From positions 9,743-73,742 of the forward strand of contig JANOZM010000001.1 in the NCBI GenBank assembly GCA_031429355.1: a stretch of 64,000 nt of DNA, written 5' to 3'. The DNA comes from JANOZM01 sp031429355 (lineage in GTDB: Bacteria; Pseudomonadota; Gammaproteobacteria; Burkholderiales; Burkholderiaceae_E). The translations under genes and the position numbers were made by a program. Positions 10,067 through 19,269 of the stretch are shown one piece after another; the stretch's first letter is position 1, and every line of letters starts with the position of its first letter. A model generated the notes under the pieces. That model saw nothing but the letters and a program-made list of their open reading frames with translations. It was not told where the DNA came from and searched no databases.

Positions 10067-11215
10067 TTACTTTTTGCGACTAGCTAACTTTCGATAAACC
10101 GTCGCGCGGCTTAACCCCAATCGTTTAGCCGCTTCATTCACGTTCCCACGTGTATCGTTTACGGCTTTCATAATTAACGCCGATTCCATTTCTTTAATTG
10201 GCACAGCATAAGGCTGTTTCGCAGCAAACCCGTTCGTGATTGCCACAGCCGTCGAAAACATTCCGGCCGCGTCTATACGCTTTAATTGCACATCAAGCCC
10301 AGACCACAGCGGAACGGTTTTTTGCCAAAGTTTTTTTCCAAAAACTTCTAAAATTTCGCTATCAGGAGTCGCAAATAAATCGCTTAGCAAAACACTTTGC
10401 TCGCCCAGCAACTCTAGCTCGTTAAACAAACTTCTTGCAGCAGCACTCGCGCCACTAATTTGCCCATCGCAATTAACCCGTAGGTAGCCCAAACTTTCAC
10501 TGCTTTGCGAGGGCGTGTAGCCACCCAGCGGCCAAGTCACTTCTAGAACACATTCTTGATGCGTTGGTTTAAACAATAACGAATGTTCGATTTGAGTCGC
10601 CACTTGGCTTACCAAGTGCTTTAGCTGGCTTTGCTCACGCGCTCTAACACCGGTTAAATCGAGCATGCCTAATAGTTCGCCTTGGGGCCCAAAAATTGGC
10701 GCGCCTGCGCAACTAAATACCGAAGTCTTATCGTAAAAATGTTCGCCTTGATGCAGCCACACTGCGTGCCGTTCAGTTAGTGCCGTGCAGATGGCCGATG
10801 TGCCTACCGCGCGCTCGGATAAATCGACCCCAACACGCGCAAGAGCAGTGGCCGGATCGCTACGATCAATTGCGCCATCGACATGAACCACAACACCGCG
10901 CGAATCGGTTAGCAATGCAAAATACCCTAACCCCGAAACCATTTGCGCCAAACGTCCCACAGCAACTTGGGCCGCTCCTACCAAATGTTGATTGTTGTCC
11001 GTTACTTCGCGGCATTGCGATTGACCAACGGCCTCAAACTCAATTTTTGTAGTTGGGTTGTAGCCATTGCCAAGGCAGCGCTGCCACGACCTTGCTAACC
11101 AAGGCTGTATTCCCGACAGATCTGCCTTTAGGCCAGCTTCTAACACAGCTTGGCGAGCCAATCCAACGGCCCGAACCCGTCGGCTAGAAGGTTGTAATGA
11201 GGTTGCGTAGTTCAT
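10067..11215 (-). CDS. AcoR-like regulator (GAF + Fis-type HTH) lacking the sigma-54 AAA+ domain
   Basis: A 382-residue transcription factor. The N-terminal half resembles AcoR-family regulators: SWQRC near residue 50, a GAF-type sensor at about 75-215 with GTSAICTALTERHAVW and GAPIFGPQGELLGMLDLTG, then a possible PAS-like segment at 230-320. The C-terminus is a Fis-type HTH (NVNEAAKRLGLSRATVYRKL). The GAFTGA-containing AAA+ domain that contacts sigma-54 is absent, so it probably does not act as a classic enhancer-binding protein. It is transcribed divergently from the cox-type operon across a 267-base intergenic region, so it is the likely operon regulator, sensing an unknown small molecule. 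Confidence 0.85.
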   Translation of the reverse strand: MNYATSLQPSSRRVRAVGLARQAVLEAGLKADLSGIQPWLARSWQRCLGNGYNPTTKIEFEAVGQSQCREVTDNNQHLVGAAQVAVGRLAQMVSGLGYFALLTDSRGVVVHVDGAIDRSDPATALARVGVDLSERAVGTSAICTALTERHAVWLHQGEHFYDKTSVFSCAGAPIFGPQGELLGMLDLTGVRAREQSQLKHLVSQVATQIEHSLLFKPTHQECVLEVTWPLGGYTPSQSSESLGYLRVNCDGQISGASAAARSLFNELELLGEQSVLLSDLFATPDSEILEVFGKKLWQKTVPLWSGLDVQLKRIDAAGMFSTAVAITNGFAAKQPYAVPIKEMESALIMKAVNDTRGNVNEAAKRLGLSRATVYRKLASRKK

Positions 11216-11364
11216 TAAAGTTTTGTCATTGAAACTTAATCGTTACGGCATAGTGTATGAGTATGACTGCAAAAACGCATATCGAATTCCTTGGTTTCGC
11301 TGGGCCGTACCCGGCTATTCTTAAGCAAATTCCCAAGCACCGAACGGAACCACCATCGCCCGCG

Positions 11365-11377
11365 TCTCAATTTGAGA
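11365..11377. promoter_or_regulatory. Palindromic operator candidate in the regulator/coxS intergenic region
   Basis: TCTCAATTTGAGA is a perfect palindrome (6-bp arms, 1-base centre) in the 267-base region between the AcoR-like gene and coxS. A dyad in this place is a plausible site for the adjacent regulator. No convincing -24/-12 sigma-54 element was found by eye in this region, which agrees with the missing AAA+ domain. The function is inferred. Confidence 0.4.
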
Positions 11378-11482
11378 ATTTATCTTATTTCCGCGGTTTG
11401 CACACCAATTCCCTTTACATGCTGCGCCGCACAAACTGGTTAACTACATCGGTCATCAATTTCGAGGGACAGGGAGACTGCT

Positions 11483-11971
11483 TTGGAACAAGTAATCGAG
11501 AAAGTTAGCTTAAAAGTAAACGGCCGCGCCGTATCCGTAGAGTGTGCACCACACACATTATTGGTTCAAGCCATACGCGAGCATTTAAAACTCACCGGCA
11601 CCCATGTGGGCTGCGATACGGCCCAATGCGGCGCGTGTACGGTTTTAGTAGACGGTAATGCAGTAAAAGCGTGCAACGTTTTGGTCTCGCAAGTGGCCGG
11701 TTGTTCCATCACTACCATTGAAGGTTTAGCCGCCCCCGATGGCACGATGCATCCGATGCAAGCGGCGTTTAAAGACTGCCACGGTTTGCAATGCGGGTTT
11801 TGCACCACCGGCATGGTGATGAGCGCGCTCGACTTGTGCAAACGCCACCCTAATGCAAGCGAAGCCGAAATTCGTGCCCAGCTGGAAGGTAATATTTGCC
11901 GTTGTACTGGCTACCAAAACATTGTGCGTGCGGTTCAGCAAGGCGCACACAAAATGCAGGCCGTTGCTTAA
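11483..11971 (+). CDS. coxS: CoxS-type [2Fe-2S] subunit of a molybdenum hydroxylase
   Basis: Small iron-sulfur subunit (162 residues) that passes electrons from the molybdenum site to FAD. The N-terminal plant-type ferredoxin cluster motif is CDTAQCGACTVL plus a later Cys (KACN). The C-terminal helical domain carries the second cluster motifs LQCGFCTTGM and GNICRCTGYQN. All eight cluster cysteines are visible. The start is a TTG at 11483 supported by GGGAG at 11472-11476. It is the first gene of an S-L-M ordered operon, the order usual for form II enzymes. Confidence 0.93.
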   Translation: MEQVIEKVSLKVNGRAVSVECAPHTLLVQAIREHLKLTGTHVGCDTAQCGACTVLVDGNAVKACNVLVSQVAGCSITTIEGLAAPDGTMHPMQAAFKDCHGLQCGFCTTGMVMSALDLCKRHPNASEAEIRAQLEGNICRCTGYQNIVRAVQQGAHKMQAVA

Positions 11972-12019
11972 GCCGTCATTGTAAATTTAACAATTTCTAA
12001 AAGATTCTTGGAGAATTAA

Positions 12020-14401
12020 ATGGGTGCTATTGAATTTAGCAAACTGCCTCACATTGGTGAGCCGCTTAAGCGTAAAGAAGACTATCGCTTCCTGACAGGC
12101 GCGGGCCAATACACTGACGACATCACGATGCAAGCGCAATCGCATTGCATTTTTGTACGCTCGCCGCATGCACACGCGAATGTAAAAAGTATTGATATCA
12201 CAGCTGCCAGGGCCATGCCCGGCGTTGTAGGTATTTTGACGGGCGATGATGTTGCCGCAGACAAAATTAATGGTCTACCTTGCGGCTGGTTAATTACCAG
12301 CGTAAATGGCGAGCCGATGAAAGAGCCGCCTCATCCAATTTTGGCGCAAGGCAAAGTGCGTTATGTCGGTCAGGCCGTTGTGATGGTCGTTGCCGAGAGC
12401 GTAGAAGAAGCCAAAAACGCGGCCGAAGCTGTAGTGGTTAACTACGAGGCCTTGGCTTGTGTAGTGGATGTTCGCGATGCGAAAAAAGCGACTGCGCCTT
12501 TAGTACACGACATTGCCCCTAACAACCATTGCTATCAATGGGCGATTGGTGACAAAGGTGCTGTAGATGCTGTTTTTGCTGGCGCAGCCCATGTTACTAA
12601 ACTAGCCCTGTACAACAACCGTTTAGTGCCCAATGCAATGGAACCGCGTGCTGCAATTGGTACTTACAGCCGCGCCAACGAAGAATATACGTTGCACGTT
12701 TCCAACCAAAACCCACACGTCGAACGTTTGCTGATGACCGCGTTTGTTATGGGCCTACCCGAGCATAAAGTGCGCGTAATTGCACCCGATGTGGGCGGTG
12801 GCTTTGGCTCTAAAATTTACCTGTATGGCGAAGATGTTTGCTTAACTTGGGCCTCCAAAAAACTTAACCGGTCTATTAAGTGGATTTGCGAACGCAGCGA
12901 ATCATTCTTAACCGACGCACACGGTCGGGACCACCATTCTACTGCCGAAATGGCGATGGACAAGGACGGTAAGTTCTTAGCGCTACGTGTAATGACCGAC
13001 GCTAACCTTGGTGCCTATTTGTCGACATTCTCGACAGCAGTGCCGACTATTTTGTACGCTACTTTGTTAGCTGGTCAGTATAAAACTCCGCTAATTTACG
13101 CTGAGGTCAATTCATACTTTACCAACACTACACCGGTAGACGCGTACCGAGGTGCCGGTCGCCCAGAAGCCACTTATTTACTAGAGCGATTAGTAACGCG
13201 CGCTGCTTGGGAATTGGGTTTGTCGCAAGATGAAATTCGTCGTCGTAACTTTATTACGCAATTTCCGTATCAAACACCAGTTGCATTGCAATACGACGTG
13301 GGCGACTTTAATGCGTCGCTTACGCGTGCTAACGAATTAGCTGAGGTTTCAGGTTTTGCTGGACGTCGTGCAGCCTCTGAGGCCAAGGGACTAAAGCGCG
13401 GTATGGGCTACTCTTGTTATATCGAAGCGTGCGGCCTTGCACCTTCCAACATTGCAGGCGCATTAGGCGCGCGCGCTGGTTTATTTGAATGCGGAGAAAT
13501 TCGTGTTCACCCAACCGGAAGCGTAACGGTGTTTACAGGCTCGCACAGTCATGGTCAAGGCCACGAGACTACCTTTGCGCAAGTCGTAGCAGGTCGTCTA
13601 GGTATATCGCCCGACATGGTTGATATTGTTCACGGTGATACAGGGCGCGTACCATTTGGTATGGGCACTTATGGATCGCGTTCGATGTCAGTGGGTGGTT
13701 CGGCAATTATGAAGGCGCTCGATAAAATTGAGAGCAAAGCCAAAAAAATTGCGGCCCATTTGTTAGAAGCAAATGACGCGGATATCGATTTTGCAAACGG
13801 TGAATTTACCGTTCGCGGAACTGATAAAAAAATCCCATTTGGATCGGTAGCATTAACCGCCTACGTTCCGCATAACTATCCGTTGGATAAGTTAGAGCCA
13901 GGCCTAAACGAGACTGCATTTTACGACCCGACCAACTTTACATTCCCATCGGGAACCTACATTTGCGAAGTCGAAGTCAATCCAGAAACTGGTGTCGTGC
14001 GAATTGATCGCTTTACTGCGGTTGACGACTTTGGAACCATCATTAACCCGATGATTGTTGAAGGCCAAGTACACGGCGGCTTAGTGCAAGGTATTGGCCA
14101 AGCGATGATGGAAAACTGCGTCTACGATCGCGAAACGGGTCAGTTGCTTACTGGTTCGTTTATGGACTATGCAATGCCCCGCGCCGATGATTTCCCGAAC
14201 TTTAAGCTGGACACAACTTGCACACCTTGCTCGCACAATCCGTTAGGCGCAAAAGGTTGCGGTGAAGCTGGTGCTATTGGTTCCCCACCGTCTGTTATTA
14301 ACGCTGTGCTGGATGCTTTGCGCCCCTTGGGTGTCAAGGACTTTGACATGCCTGCCTCGCCCAATCGGGTGTGGGAAGCGATTCAAGCTGCTAAAGCCTA
14401 A
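12020..14401 (+). CDS. coxL: Form II CoxL-type molybdopterin subunit (xanthine oxidase family)
   Basis: Catalytic large subunit (793 residues) binding the molybdenum-cytosine-dinucleotide cofactor. The active-site loop reads AYRGAGR (about residues 374-380), the signature of form II (BMS) proteins. The AYxCSFR loop of proven form I CO dehydrogenases is absent. Cofactor-contact motifs GGGFGSK (about residue 258) and GTYGSRSMSVGG (about 551) are present, as is the catalytic Glu motif GCGEAGAIGSPP near 745. The true substrate is open: CO oxidation by form II enzymes is doubtful, and aldehydes, purines or N-heterocycles are possible. A good ribosome site (TTGGAGA) precedes the ATG. Confidence 0.93.
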   Translation: MGAIEFSKLPHIGEPLKRKEDYRFLTGAGQYTDDITMQAQSHCIFVRSPHAHANVKSIDITAARAMPGVVGILTGDDVAADKINGLPCGWLITSVNGEPMKEPPHPILAQGKVRYVGQAVVMVVAESVEEAKNAAEAVVVNYEALACVVDVRDAKKATAPLVHDIAPNNHCYQWAIGDKGAVDAVFAGAAHVTKLALYNNRLVPNAMEPRAAIGTYSRANEEYTLHVSNQNPHVERLLMTAFVMGLPEHKVRVIAPDVGGGFGSKIYLYGEDVCLTWASKKLNRSIKWICERSESFLTDAHGRDHHSTAEMAMDKDGKFLALRVMTDANLGAYLSTFSTAVPTILYATLLAGQYKTPLIYAEVNSYFTNTTPVDAYRGAGRPEATYLLERLVTRAAWELGLSQDEIRRRNFITQFPYQTPVALQYDVGDFNASLTRANELAEVSGFAGRRAASEAKGLKRGMGYSCYIEACGLAPSNIAGALGARAGLFECGEIRVHPTGSVTVFTGSHSHGQGHETTFAQVVAGRLGISPDMVDIVHGDTGRVPFGMGTYGSRSMSVGGSAIMKALDKIESKAKKIAAHLLEANDADIDFANGEFTVRGTDKKIPFGSVALTAYVPHNYPLDKLEPGLNETAFYDPTNFTFPSGTYICEVEVNPETGVVRIDRFTAVDDFGTIINPMIVEGQVHGGLVQGIGQAMMENCVYDRETGQLLTGSFMDYAMPRADDFPNFKLDTTCTPCSHNPLGAKGCGEAGAIGSPPSVINAVLDALRPLGVKDFDMPASPNRVWEAIQAAKA

Positions 14402-14436
14402 CGTCGACGTAACTCGGCTTAATAAAGGAAAACATT

Positions 14437-15234
14437 ATGTATAGTTTTAATTACTCTCGACCCAGCGATGTAAACGCAGCAGTTGCTAAAGCTAGTGCAG
14501 GCGCCCGCCCCTTAGCGGGTGGGCAAACTTTGCTAGCGTCGATGAAGTTGCGTTTATCGCAAAGTGATGAGTTAGTTGATTTAGGTGGCATTTCGGGCTT
14601 GTCAGGGATCAAACGCGATGGCAACAACATCGTCATTGGAGCCATGACTAAACACGCAGCCGTTGCCGAAAGCGCAGAAGTGCGGGCCGCCATTCCGGGC
14701 CTAGCCGACTTGGCTGGACACATTGGTGATCGCGCCGTACGCAACATGGGCACCATTGGTGGTTCGTTAGCTAATAACGATCCATCGGCCTGTTACCCAA
14801 GCGCTGTGCTGGCGCTAAACGCAACGGTTCATACCAACAAACGCACAATTGGTGCCGACGCATTTTTTACCGGCATGTTTGCAACCGCACTTGAGGACGG
14901 CGAGCTAATCACAGCAGTCAGCTTTCCAATTCCACAAAAAGCGGCCTACGCAAAGTTTGTGCAACCCGCGTCCCGGTTTGCATTAATTGGCGTGTTTGTT
15001 GCGCACACTAGTTCGGGTGCTCGCGTAGCTGTCACAGGCAGCGGTAATGGTGTTATGCGCCATAGCGGCTTGGAAGCAGCGCTTACCACTAGTTTTACTG
15101 CCGCTGCGGCGAAACCCGTTAAAATTGATTCTGCTGGAATGAACGCCGACTTGCATGCGTCGGCGGCTTATCGAGCCAATTTAATTTCGGTGCAAACACA
15201 GCGCGCTGTTGATAAGGCCAATGGTGTAGCTTAA
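14437..15234 (+). CDS. coxM: CoxM-type FAD-binding subunit of the molybdenum hydroxylase
   Basis: Medium flavoprotein subunit (265 residues). FAD-binding motifs AGGQTLLASMKLRL (about residues 27-40) and NMGTIGGSLANNDPSACYP (about 103-121) match the CoxM/CutM family. A CO_deh_flav_C-type domain follows. It closes the S-L-M block and takes electrons from the iron-sulfur subunit to an external acceptor. It is followed by an intrinsic terminator and then the accessory genes. Confidence 0.93.
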   Translation: MYSFNYSRPSDVNAAVAKASAGARPLAGGQTLLASMKLRLSQSDELVDLGGISGLSGIKRDGNNIVIGAMTKHAAVAESAEVRAAIPGLADLAGHIGDRAVRNMGTIGGSLANNDPSACYPSAVLALNATVHTNKRTIGADAFFTGMFATALEDGELITAVSFPIPQKAAYAKFVQPASRFALIGVFVAHTSSGARVAVTGSGNGVMRHSGLEAALTTSFTAAAAKPVKIDSAGMNADLHASAAYRANLISVQTQRAVDKANGVA

Positions 15235-15324
15235 AGTTTTGATGCTCGTTTGCAAACTGTACTTACAAGCGCAAACGGGCGGCAAAACTATATTGCAAAA
15301 CCAAAGTGCAAAATCGCGATGTAC

Positions 15325-15353
15325 AAAAGCCGGGAGCTCGTCTCCCGGTTTTC
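15325..15353 (+). terminator. Intrinsic terminator between coxM and coxD
   Basis: Arms CCGGGAG (15330-15336) and CTCCCGG (15342-15348) form a perfect 7-bp stem with a 5-nt loop, flanked by AAAA and TTTT. It lies about 90 bases after coxM and 15 bases before the coxD start. It likely lowers expression of the maturation genes relative to the structural subunits. Confidence 0.75.
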
Positions 15354-15368
15354 ATTTAAGTTAGAACT

Positions 15369-16277
15369 ATGAAGCAATTATTTACCTCGGTTGATCACGT
15401 TATTAATGCTTTGGCATCTGTAGGTTATTTAGCCGATCGTCGCCTAGCCACGGCTTTGTATTTAAGTATTCAGCTAGAGCGCCCATTGCTTGTAGAAGGC
15501 GAACCTGGCGTTGGTAAAACAGAGCTGGCTAAGGCATTGGCTAAAGCCTCGAAACGCGAGCTACTAAGACTGCAATGCTACGACGGCCTAGAGCAACGCC
15601 AAGCTCTTTACGAATGGAACTATGCAGCCCAAATGCTGCATTTACGCGCCAAACAAGGCGCAAACAGCTACGACGAAAAAACCAGCGAACAAGAAATTTA
15701 CCAAAGCAAGTTTTTAAGTACCCGCCCCTTGCTGGCAGCATTGCAAGCGCCCGCACCTGGGGTCGTTTTGTTAATCGACGAGCTTGATCGAGCCGACGAA
15801 CCCTTTGAAGCGTTTTTATTAGAATACCTTGGCGAGTACCAAGTGAGTATCCCCGAGCTTGGAACCATTAAGGCACAACATACCCCGCTGACCATTATTA
15901 CCAGCAATCGCACGCGCGATTTAAACGATGCCGTAAAGCGCCGCTGTTTGTACCATTGGCTAGATTACCCTGAGCGCAAACGCGAATTAGCCATTGTGCG
16001 CGCGGCAGTACCACAAGCTTCAATGCAGCTGACCGAGCAAGTATCTAGCTTCGTTGAGAACTTACGCGTGCAACCATTTCGCAGCGCTTTTCAGCGCGCG
16101 CCCGGCATTGCCGAAAGCGTTGAATGGGCAAAGGCTTTAGTGGCACTGAACGCCCTAGAATTAGACCCAGAAGTAATTAACGACACTGCCGGCATTATGT
16201 TTAAGAACCGCGAAGATGTGGCCGCTTTAACCACCGATCTTGCGGCGCAAATAATGCAAAGCAAAAACGAAAAATAG
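15369..16277 (+). CDS. coxD: CoxD-like MoxR-family AAA+ ATPase
   Basis: AAA+ chaperone (302 residues) needed in related systems to assemble the sulfurated copper/molybdenum centre. Walker A GEPGVGKTELAKAL (about residues 44-57), Walker B VLLIDELDRAD (about 137-147), sensor TSNRTRDLNDAVKRRC (about 178-193). It is paired with the VWA-domain gene 18 bases downstream, the usual MoxR-VWA partnership. Confidence 0.9.
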   Translation: MKQLFTSVDHVINALASVGYLADRRLATALYLSIQLERPLLVEGEPGVGKTELAKALAKASKRELLRLQCYDGLEQRQALYEWNYAAQMLHLRAKQGANSYDEKTSEQEIYQSKFLSTRPLLAALQAPAPGVVLLIDELDRADEPFEAFLLEYLGEYQVSIPELGTIKAQHTPLTIITSNRTRDLNDAVKRRCLYHWLDYPERKRELAIVRAAVPQASMQLTEQVSSFVENLRVQPFRSAFQRAPGIAESVEWAKALVALNALELDPEVINDTAGIMFKNREDVAALTTDLAAQIMQSKNEK

Positions 16278-16295
16278 ATGTTTAGTTAGGACTCT

Positions 16296-17483
16296 ATGCA
16301 ATTAGGTGACGCACGCGTTGGAAAGCTGGCCGAAAATATTGTCGGTTTTGCACGCACTTTACGACGTGCAGGACTAGCCATTGATCCGTCACGCTCTGTA
16401 CTAGCCCAGCAAGCTCTTATGCAAATTGATTTGGGCAGTCAGGTAGAAGTACGCGCCGCGTTAGAAACTGTTTTTGTGACCGAACATGGTCAGCGTCCGT
16501 TATTTAACGAGCTATTTACTGCTTACTTTAAAGACCCCGAAATTGCGAACAAATTGTTGGCGCAACTGTTACCCCAATCGACCGGAAAGTCGATAGCGCG
16601 CAAGCACCGCCCACGGGTGCAAGAGGCGTTAGCTGCTCAAAAAAATACACCGATGATCAAAGAATCGGGCGAGTCTAAAATACAGCTTGATGCCACCATG
16701 ACGGCCAGCGATAGCGAGCGGTTAAAGTATGCAGACTTTAACCAACTCAGTAGCGCTGAGTTTCACTTAGTGCAACGGATTGCTAGCAACTTAAAGCTGC
16801 GTTTGCCGGAATACAAAACCCGTCGTACCAGTCTGGTAGAAAAAGGCGATCGCCCCGATTGGGCAAGTTACTTTCAGGCGCTGGCCCAGTACGGCGACGA
16901 TGCGTTTACCTTTACCCAACGGGGTCGCCAAACCCGCGCCAACCCATTGGTTATTTTGTTAGACATTTCGGGTTCGATGGAACGCTATTCGCGCATGATG
17001 CTTACGTTTTTGCATGCGGCTACTAAACCGTATAAGCAAAAAACCGTGTTTGCATTTGGCACTCGTTTAACTAATTTAACGCCCGCCTTTGCCAAGTCGG
17101 ACCCAGACTTAATGCTTGCAGGTGTTTCAAACATTATTGGTGATTTTGCAGGTGGCACAAAATTGGGTGACACTATTGCTAAGTTACGCAGCGATCACAC
17201 ACGGCATTTTATTGGTCGCCGAACGACTGTATTACTGGTGTCTGATGGATTGGACACAGGCCAAGCCGACTTGCTCGATGTAAACTTGGCTTGGTTAAAA
17301 CGTCATTGCGCGCACTTATTTTGGTTTAATCCTTTATTGCGCTACGAGGGCTTTGTGCCCAGCGCGACCGGCCCAGCTTTAGTTAGTCGCTACGCCGACC
17401 AAGCGATTGCCATTCACAATTTAAGTAGCCTTGAGCAAATGGCACAAGGGTTTGAAAAACTTTTACATAAAACAAAAAATTAG
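16296..17483 (+). CDS. coxE: CoxE-like VWA-domain protein
   Basis: A 395-residue partner of the MoxR ATPase. The C-terminal von Willebrand A domain contains the metal-ion-dependent adhesion motif DISGSM at about residues 223-228 and later LVSDGLDTG. The N-terminal half is helical and charged. It probably acts with CoxD in maturation of the molybdenum hydroxylase. Confidence 0.9.
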   Translation: MQLGDARVGKLAENIVGFARTLRRAGLAIDPSRSVLAQQALMQIDLGSQVEVRAALETVFVTEHGQRPLFNELFTAYFKDPEIANKLLAQLLPQSTGKSIARKHRPRVQEALAAQKNTPMIKESGESKIQLDATMTASDSERLKYADFNQLSSAEFHLVQRIASNLKLRLPEYKTRRTSLVEKGDRPDWASYFQALAQYGDDAFTFTQRGRQTRANPLVILLDISGSMERYSRMMLTFLHAATKPYKQKTVFAFGTRLTNLTPAFAKSDPDLMLAGVSNIIGDFAGGTKLGDTIAKLRSDHTRHFIGRRTTVLLVSDGLDTGQADLLDVNLAWLKRHCAHLFWFNPLLRYEGFVPSATGPALVSRYADQAIAIHNLSSLEQMAQGFEKLLHKTKN

Positions 17484-17492
17484 GAAATTATT

Positions 17493-18149
17493 ATGGAAAT
17501 GCAAGGCCAACGACAACTTGCCGTTACGCAACAACAAGCTTGGGATGCGTTAAACGACCCCGCCATTCTTAAACAGTGTGTAGCCGGTTGCGATGTTTTT
17601 GAACCGACGGATGACACCCATTTTAATGTTGGCATGGCGGTAAAAATCGGTCCGGTTTCTGCTAAGTTCGCCGGGAAAATTGAGTTAACTGATGTACAGC
17701 AACCACATCAATATCAACTCAATTTTGAAGGCCAAGGCGGCGCTGCGGGATTTGGTAAAGGCAATTCAAAAGTTACGCTAACGCCAAACGAGCACGGCAC
17801 TTTGTTGGATTACACCGTCAATGCTCAAGTGGGCGGAAAAATTGCCCAATTAGGTCAGCGCTTAATTGATGGTGTTTCTAAAAGCATGGCCGATGATTTT
17901 TTTAAACGCTTTGATGCTGTTTTGCAAGAGCGCTATCCGGCTGCAGTTACAAGCAGCGCAGTAAATGCCGACGGTACGCCAGCTGATGCAACCAATGCAG
18001 CCGAAAATGGTGCTGCTGGTGCTAATGGAGCCAGTAGTTCTAATGGCGCAAACGCAAGCAACACCAAAAAAGCAGCGGGTGGTGTACCCGTTTGGCTTTG
18101 GCTTGTCATTGGCGTCAGTGCAGGTTACTTGGTATCGCGTTTTTTCTAA
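17493..18149 (+). CDS. coxG: CoxG-like SRPBCC protein with C-terminal membrane anchor
   Basis: A 218-residue protein. Residues 1-145 form a CoxG/SRPBCC lipid-binding-like fold, beginning MEMQGQRQLAVTQQQAWDAL with the typical CVAGCD motif. A low-complexity Ala/Asn/Gly/Ser linker (about 150-190) leads to a C-terminal hydrophobic helix (VPVWLWLVIGVSAGYLV). CoxG proteins anchor the dehydrogenase to the membrane in related systems, so a recruiting role is likely. Its TAA is immediately followed by the ATG of the next gene. Confidence 0.88.
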   Translation: MEMQGQRQLAVTQQQAWDALNDPAILKQCVAGCDVFEPTDDTHFNVGMAVKIGPVSAKFAGKIELTDVQQPHQYQLNFEGQGGAAGFGKGNSKVTLTPNEHGTLLDYTVNAQVGGKIAQLGQRLIDGVSKSMADDFFKRFDAVLQERYPAAVTSSAVNADGTPADATNAAENGAAGANGASSSNGANASNTKKAAGGVPVWLWLVIGVSAGYLVSRFF

Positions 18150-19190
18150 ATGGAAAACATTGATGTTCTAGTGTTACGCACGCTGCTATCTTGGCGTAGA
18201 GCCAACAAGCGCGCCCTAGTTGCAACGGTAGTTCGTACGTGGGGTTCATCGCCCCGCCCTATTGGTTCGATTATGGCGCTGTGCGAAGACGGTGCCGTTG
18301 TAGGCTCGGTTTCGGGTGGTTGCATTGAAGATGATTTAATTTACCGCTACACCACGGTTTCGCAAGAAAAACCGGCGATTCCCGATGGGCCACCGCAATG
18401 GATAAAATATGGCATCTCGGCAGACGAAGCACACCGGTTTGGCTTGCCTTGTGGCGGTACCTTAGAGCTTTTACTTGAATTTGATCCGGCAGCAGAATCA
18501 TTACAAACCTTGGTCGATGCGTTGTCTAAAGGTCAATTAATGCAGCGCTCTATTAGCTTAAAGACCGGTGAAGTTGCGCTTAGTAAAACCTCTGTCCCCG
18601 CCGATTTAGTAGTTGATGATGAAACACTAACCAACACTTTTGGGCCTGAGTACCGTATGTTGCTAATTGGCGCTGGGCAACTGACTGAATACATGGCCAC
18701 GATGGCTTTGTTTAATGGCTTTGCCGTAACCGTGTGCGATCCGCGCGAGGAATACCGCAAAAGTTGGAGCGTCCCCAACGTAACTTTAACGAGTGAAATG
18801 CCCGACGATGTAGTGCGAGCCTTTAACGTGGACAAACGTAGTTGCGTGATTGCATTAACTCACGACCCAAAGTTAGACGACTTAGCATTACTTGAAGCTC
18901 TTTCAACCGAAGCGTTTTACGTCGGCGCCATTGGCTCTAGACGAAACAATGAAGCGCGCCAAGCCCGCATGATTGAGCACTTCGACCAAACCGAGCAAAG
19001 TTTGCAGCGTCTACGTGGCCCAATTGGCATTTACATCGGCAGCAAATTGCCCTCGGAAATTGCCGTTAGTGTGATGGCCGAAGTGCTGGCCGTTAAAAAT
19101 GGTGTACCACTGCCACGGGATTTAGATGTAGCGCACGCCAAGAATGAGCGTGAGGTAAATCACGATTCAGCTAATCGCAATCGTAGTTAG
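18150..19190 (+). CDS. coxF: XdhC/CoxF family maturation protein
   Basis: A 346-residue protein with an N-terminal XdhC_CoxI segment (TWGSSPRPIGS, GSVSGGCIEDDL) and a C-terminal Rossmann-like XdhC_C domain (LLIGAGQLTEYMA, YVGAIGSRRN, GIYIGSKLPSEIAVSVMAE). XdhC proteins insert or sulfurate the molybdenum cofactor in xanthine-oxidase-type enzymes. It starts directly at the coxG stop (TAAATG), showing tight coupling. Last gene of the cox-type operon. Confidence 0.9.
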   Translation: MENIDVLVLRTLLSWRRANKRALVATVVRTWGSSPRPIGSIMALCEDGAVVGSVSGGCIEDDLIYRYTTVSQEKPAIPDGPPQWIKYGISADEAHRFGLPCGGTLELLLEFDPAAESLQTLVDALSKGQLMQRSISLKTGEVALSKTSVPADLVVDDETLTNTFGPEYRMLLIGAGQLTEYMATMALFNGFAVTVCDPREEYRKSWSVPNVTLTSEMPDDVVRAFNVDKRSCVIALTHDPKLDDLALLEALSTEAFYVGAIGSRRNNEARQARMIEHFDQTEQSLQRLRGPIGIYIGSKLPSEIAVSVMAEVLAVKNGVPLPRDLDVAHAKNEREVNHDSANRNRS

Positions 19191-19232
19191 CGAGCCACGT
19201 TAACAAAAAATTACACCGCTTGCACTATTGAC

Positions 19233-19255
19233 GCTTGAAGGCTTTGCTTTCAAGC
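19233..19255 (+). terminator. Hairpin after the cox-type operon
   Basis: GCTTGAA (19233-19239) and TTCAAGC (19249-19255) form a 7-bp stem with a 9-nt loop, 42 bases after coxF and before the DUF1800 gene. There is no strong T-run after it, so termination is only suggested by position. Confidence 0.35.
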
Positions 19256-19269
19256 GCTAAATTAGCAGC

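Noticed and set aside
12020..14401. Annotation as a proven aerobic CO dehydrogenase (form I)
   Set aside because: The active-site loop is AYRGAGR, not AYxCSFR, and the subunit order is S-L-M.
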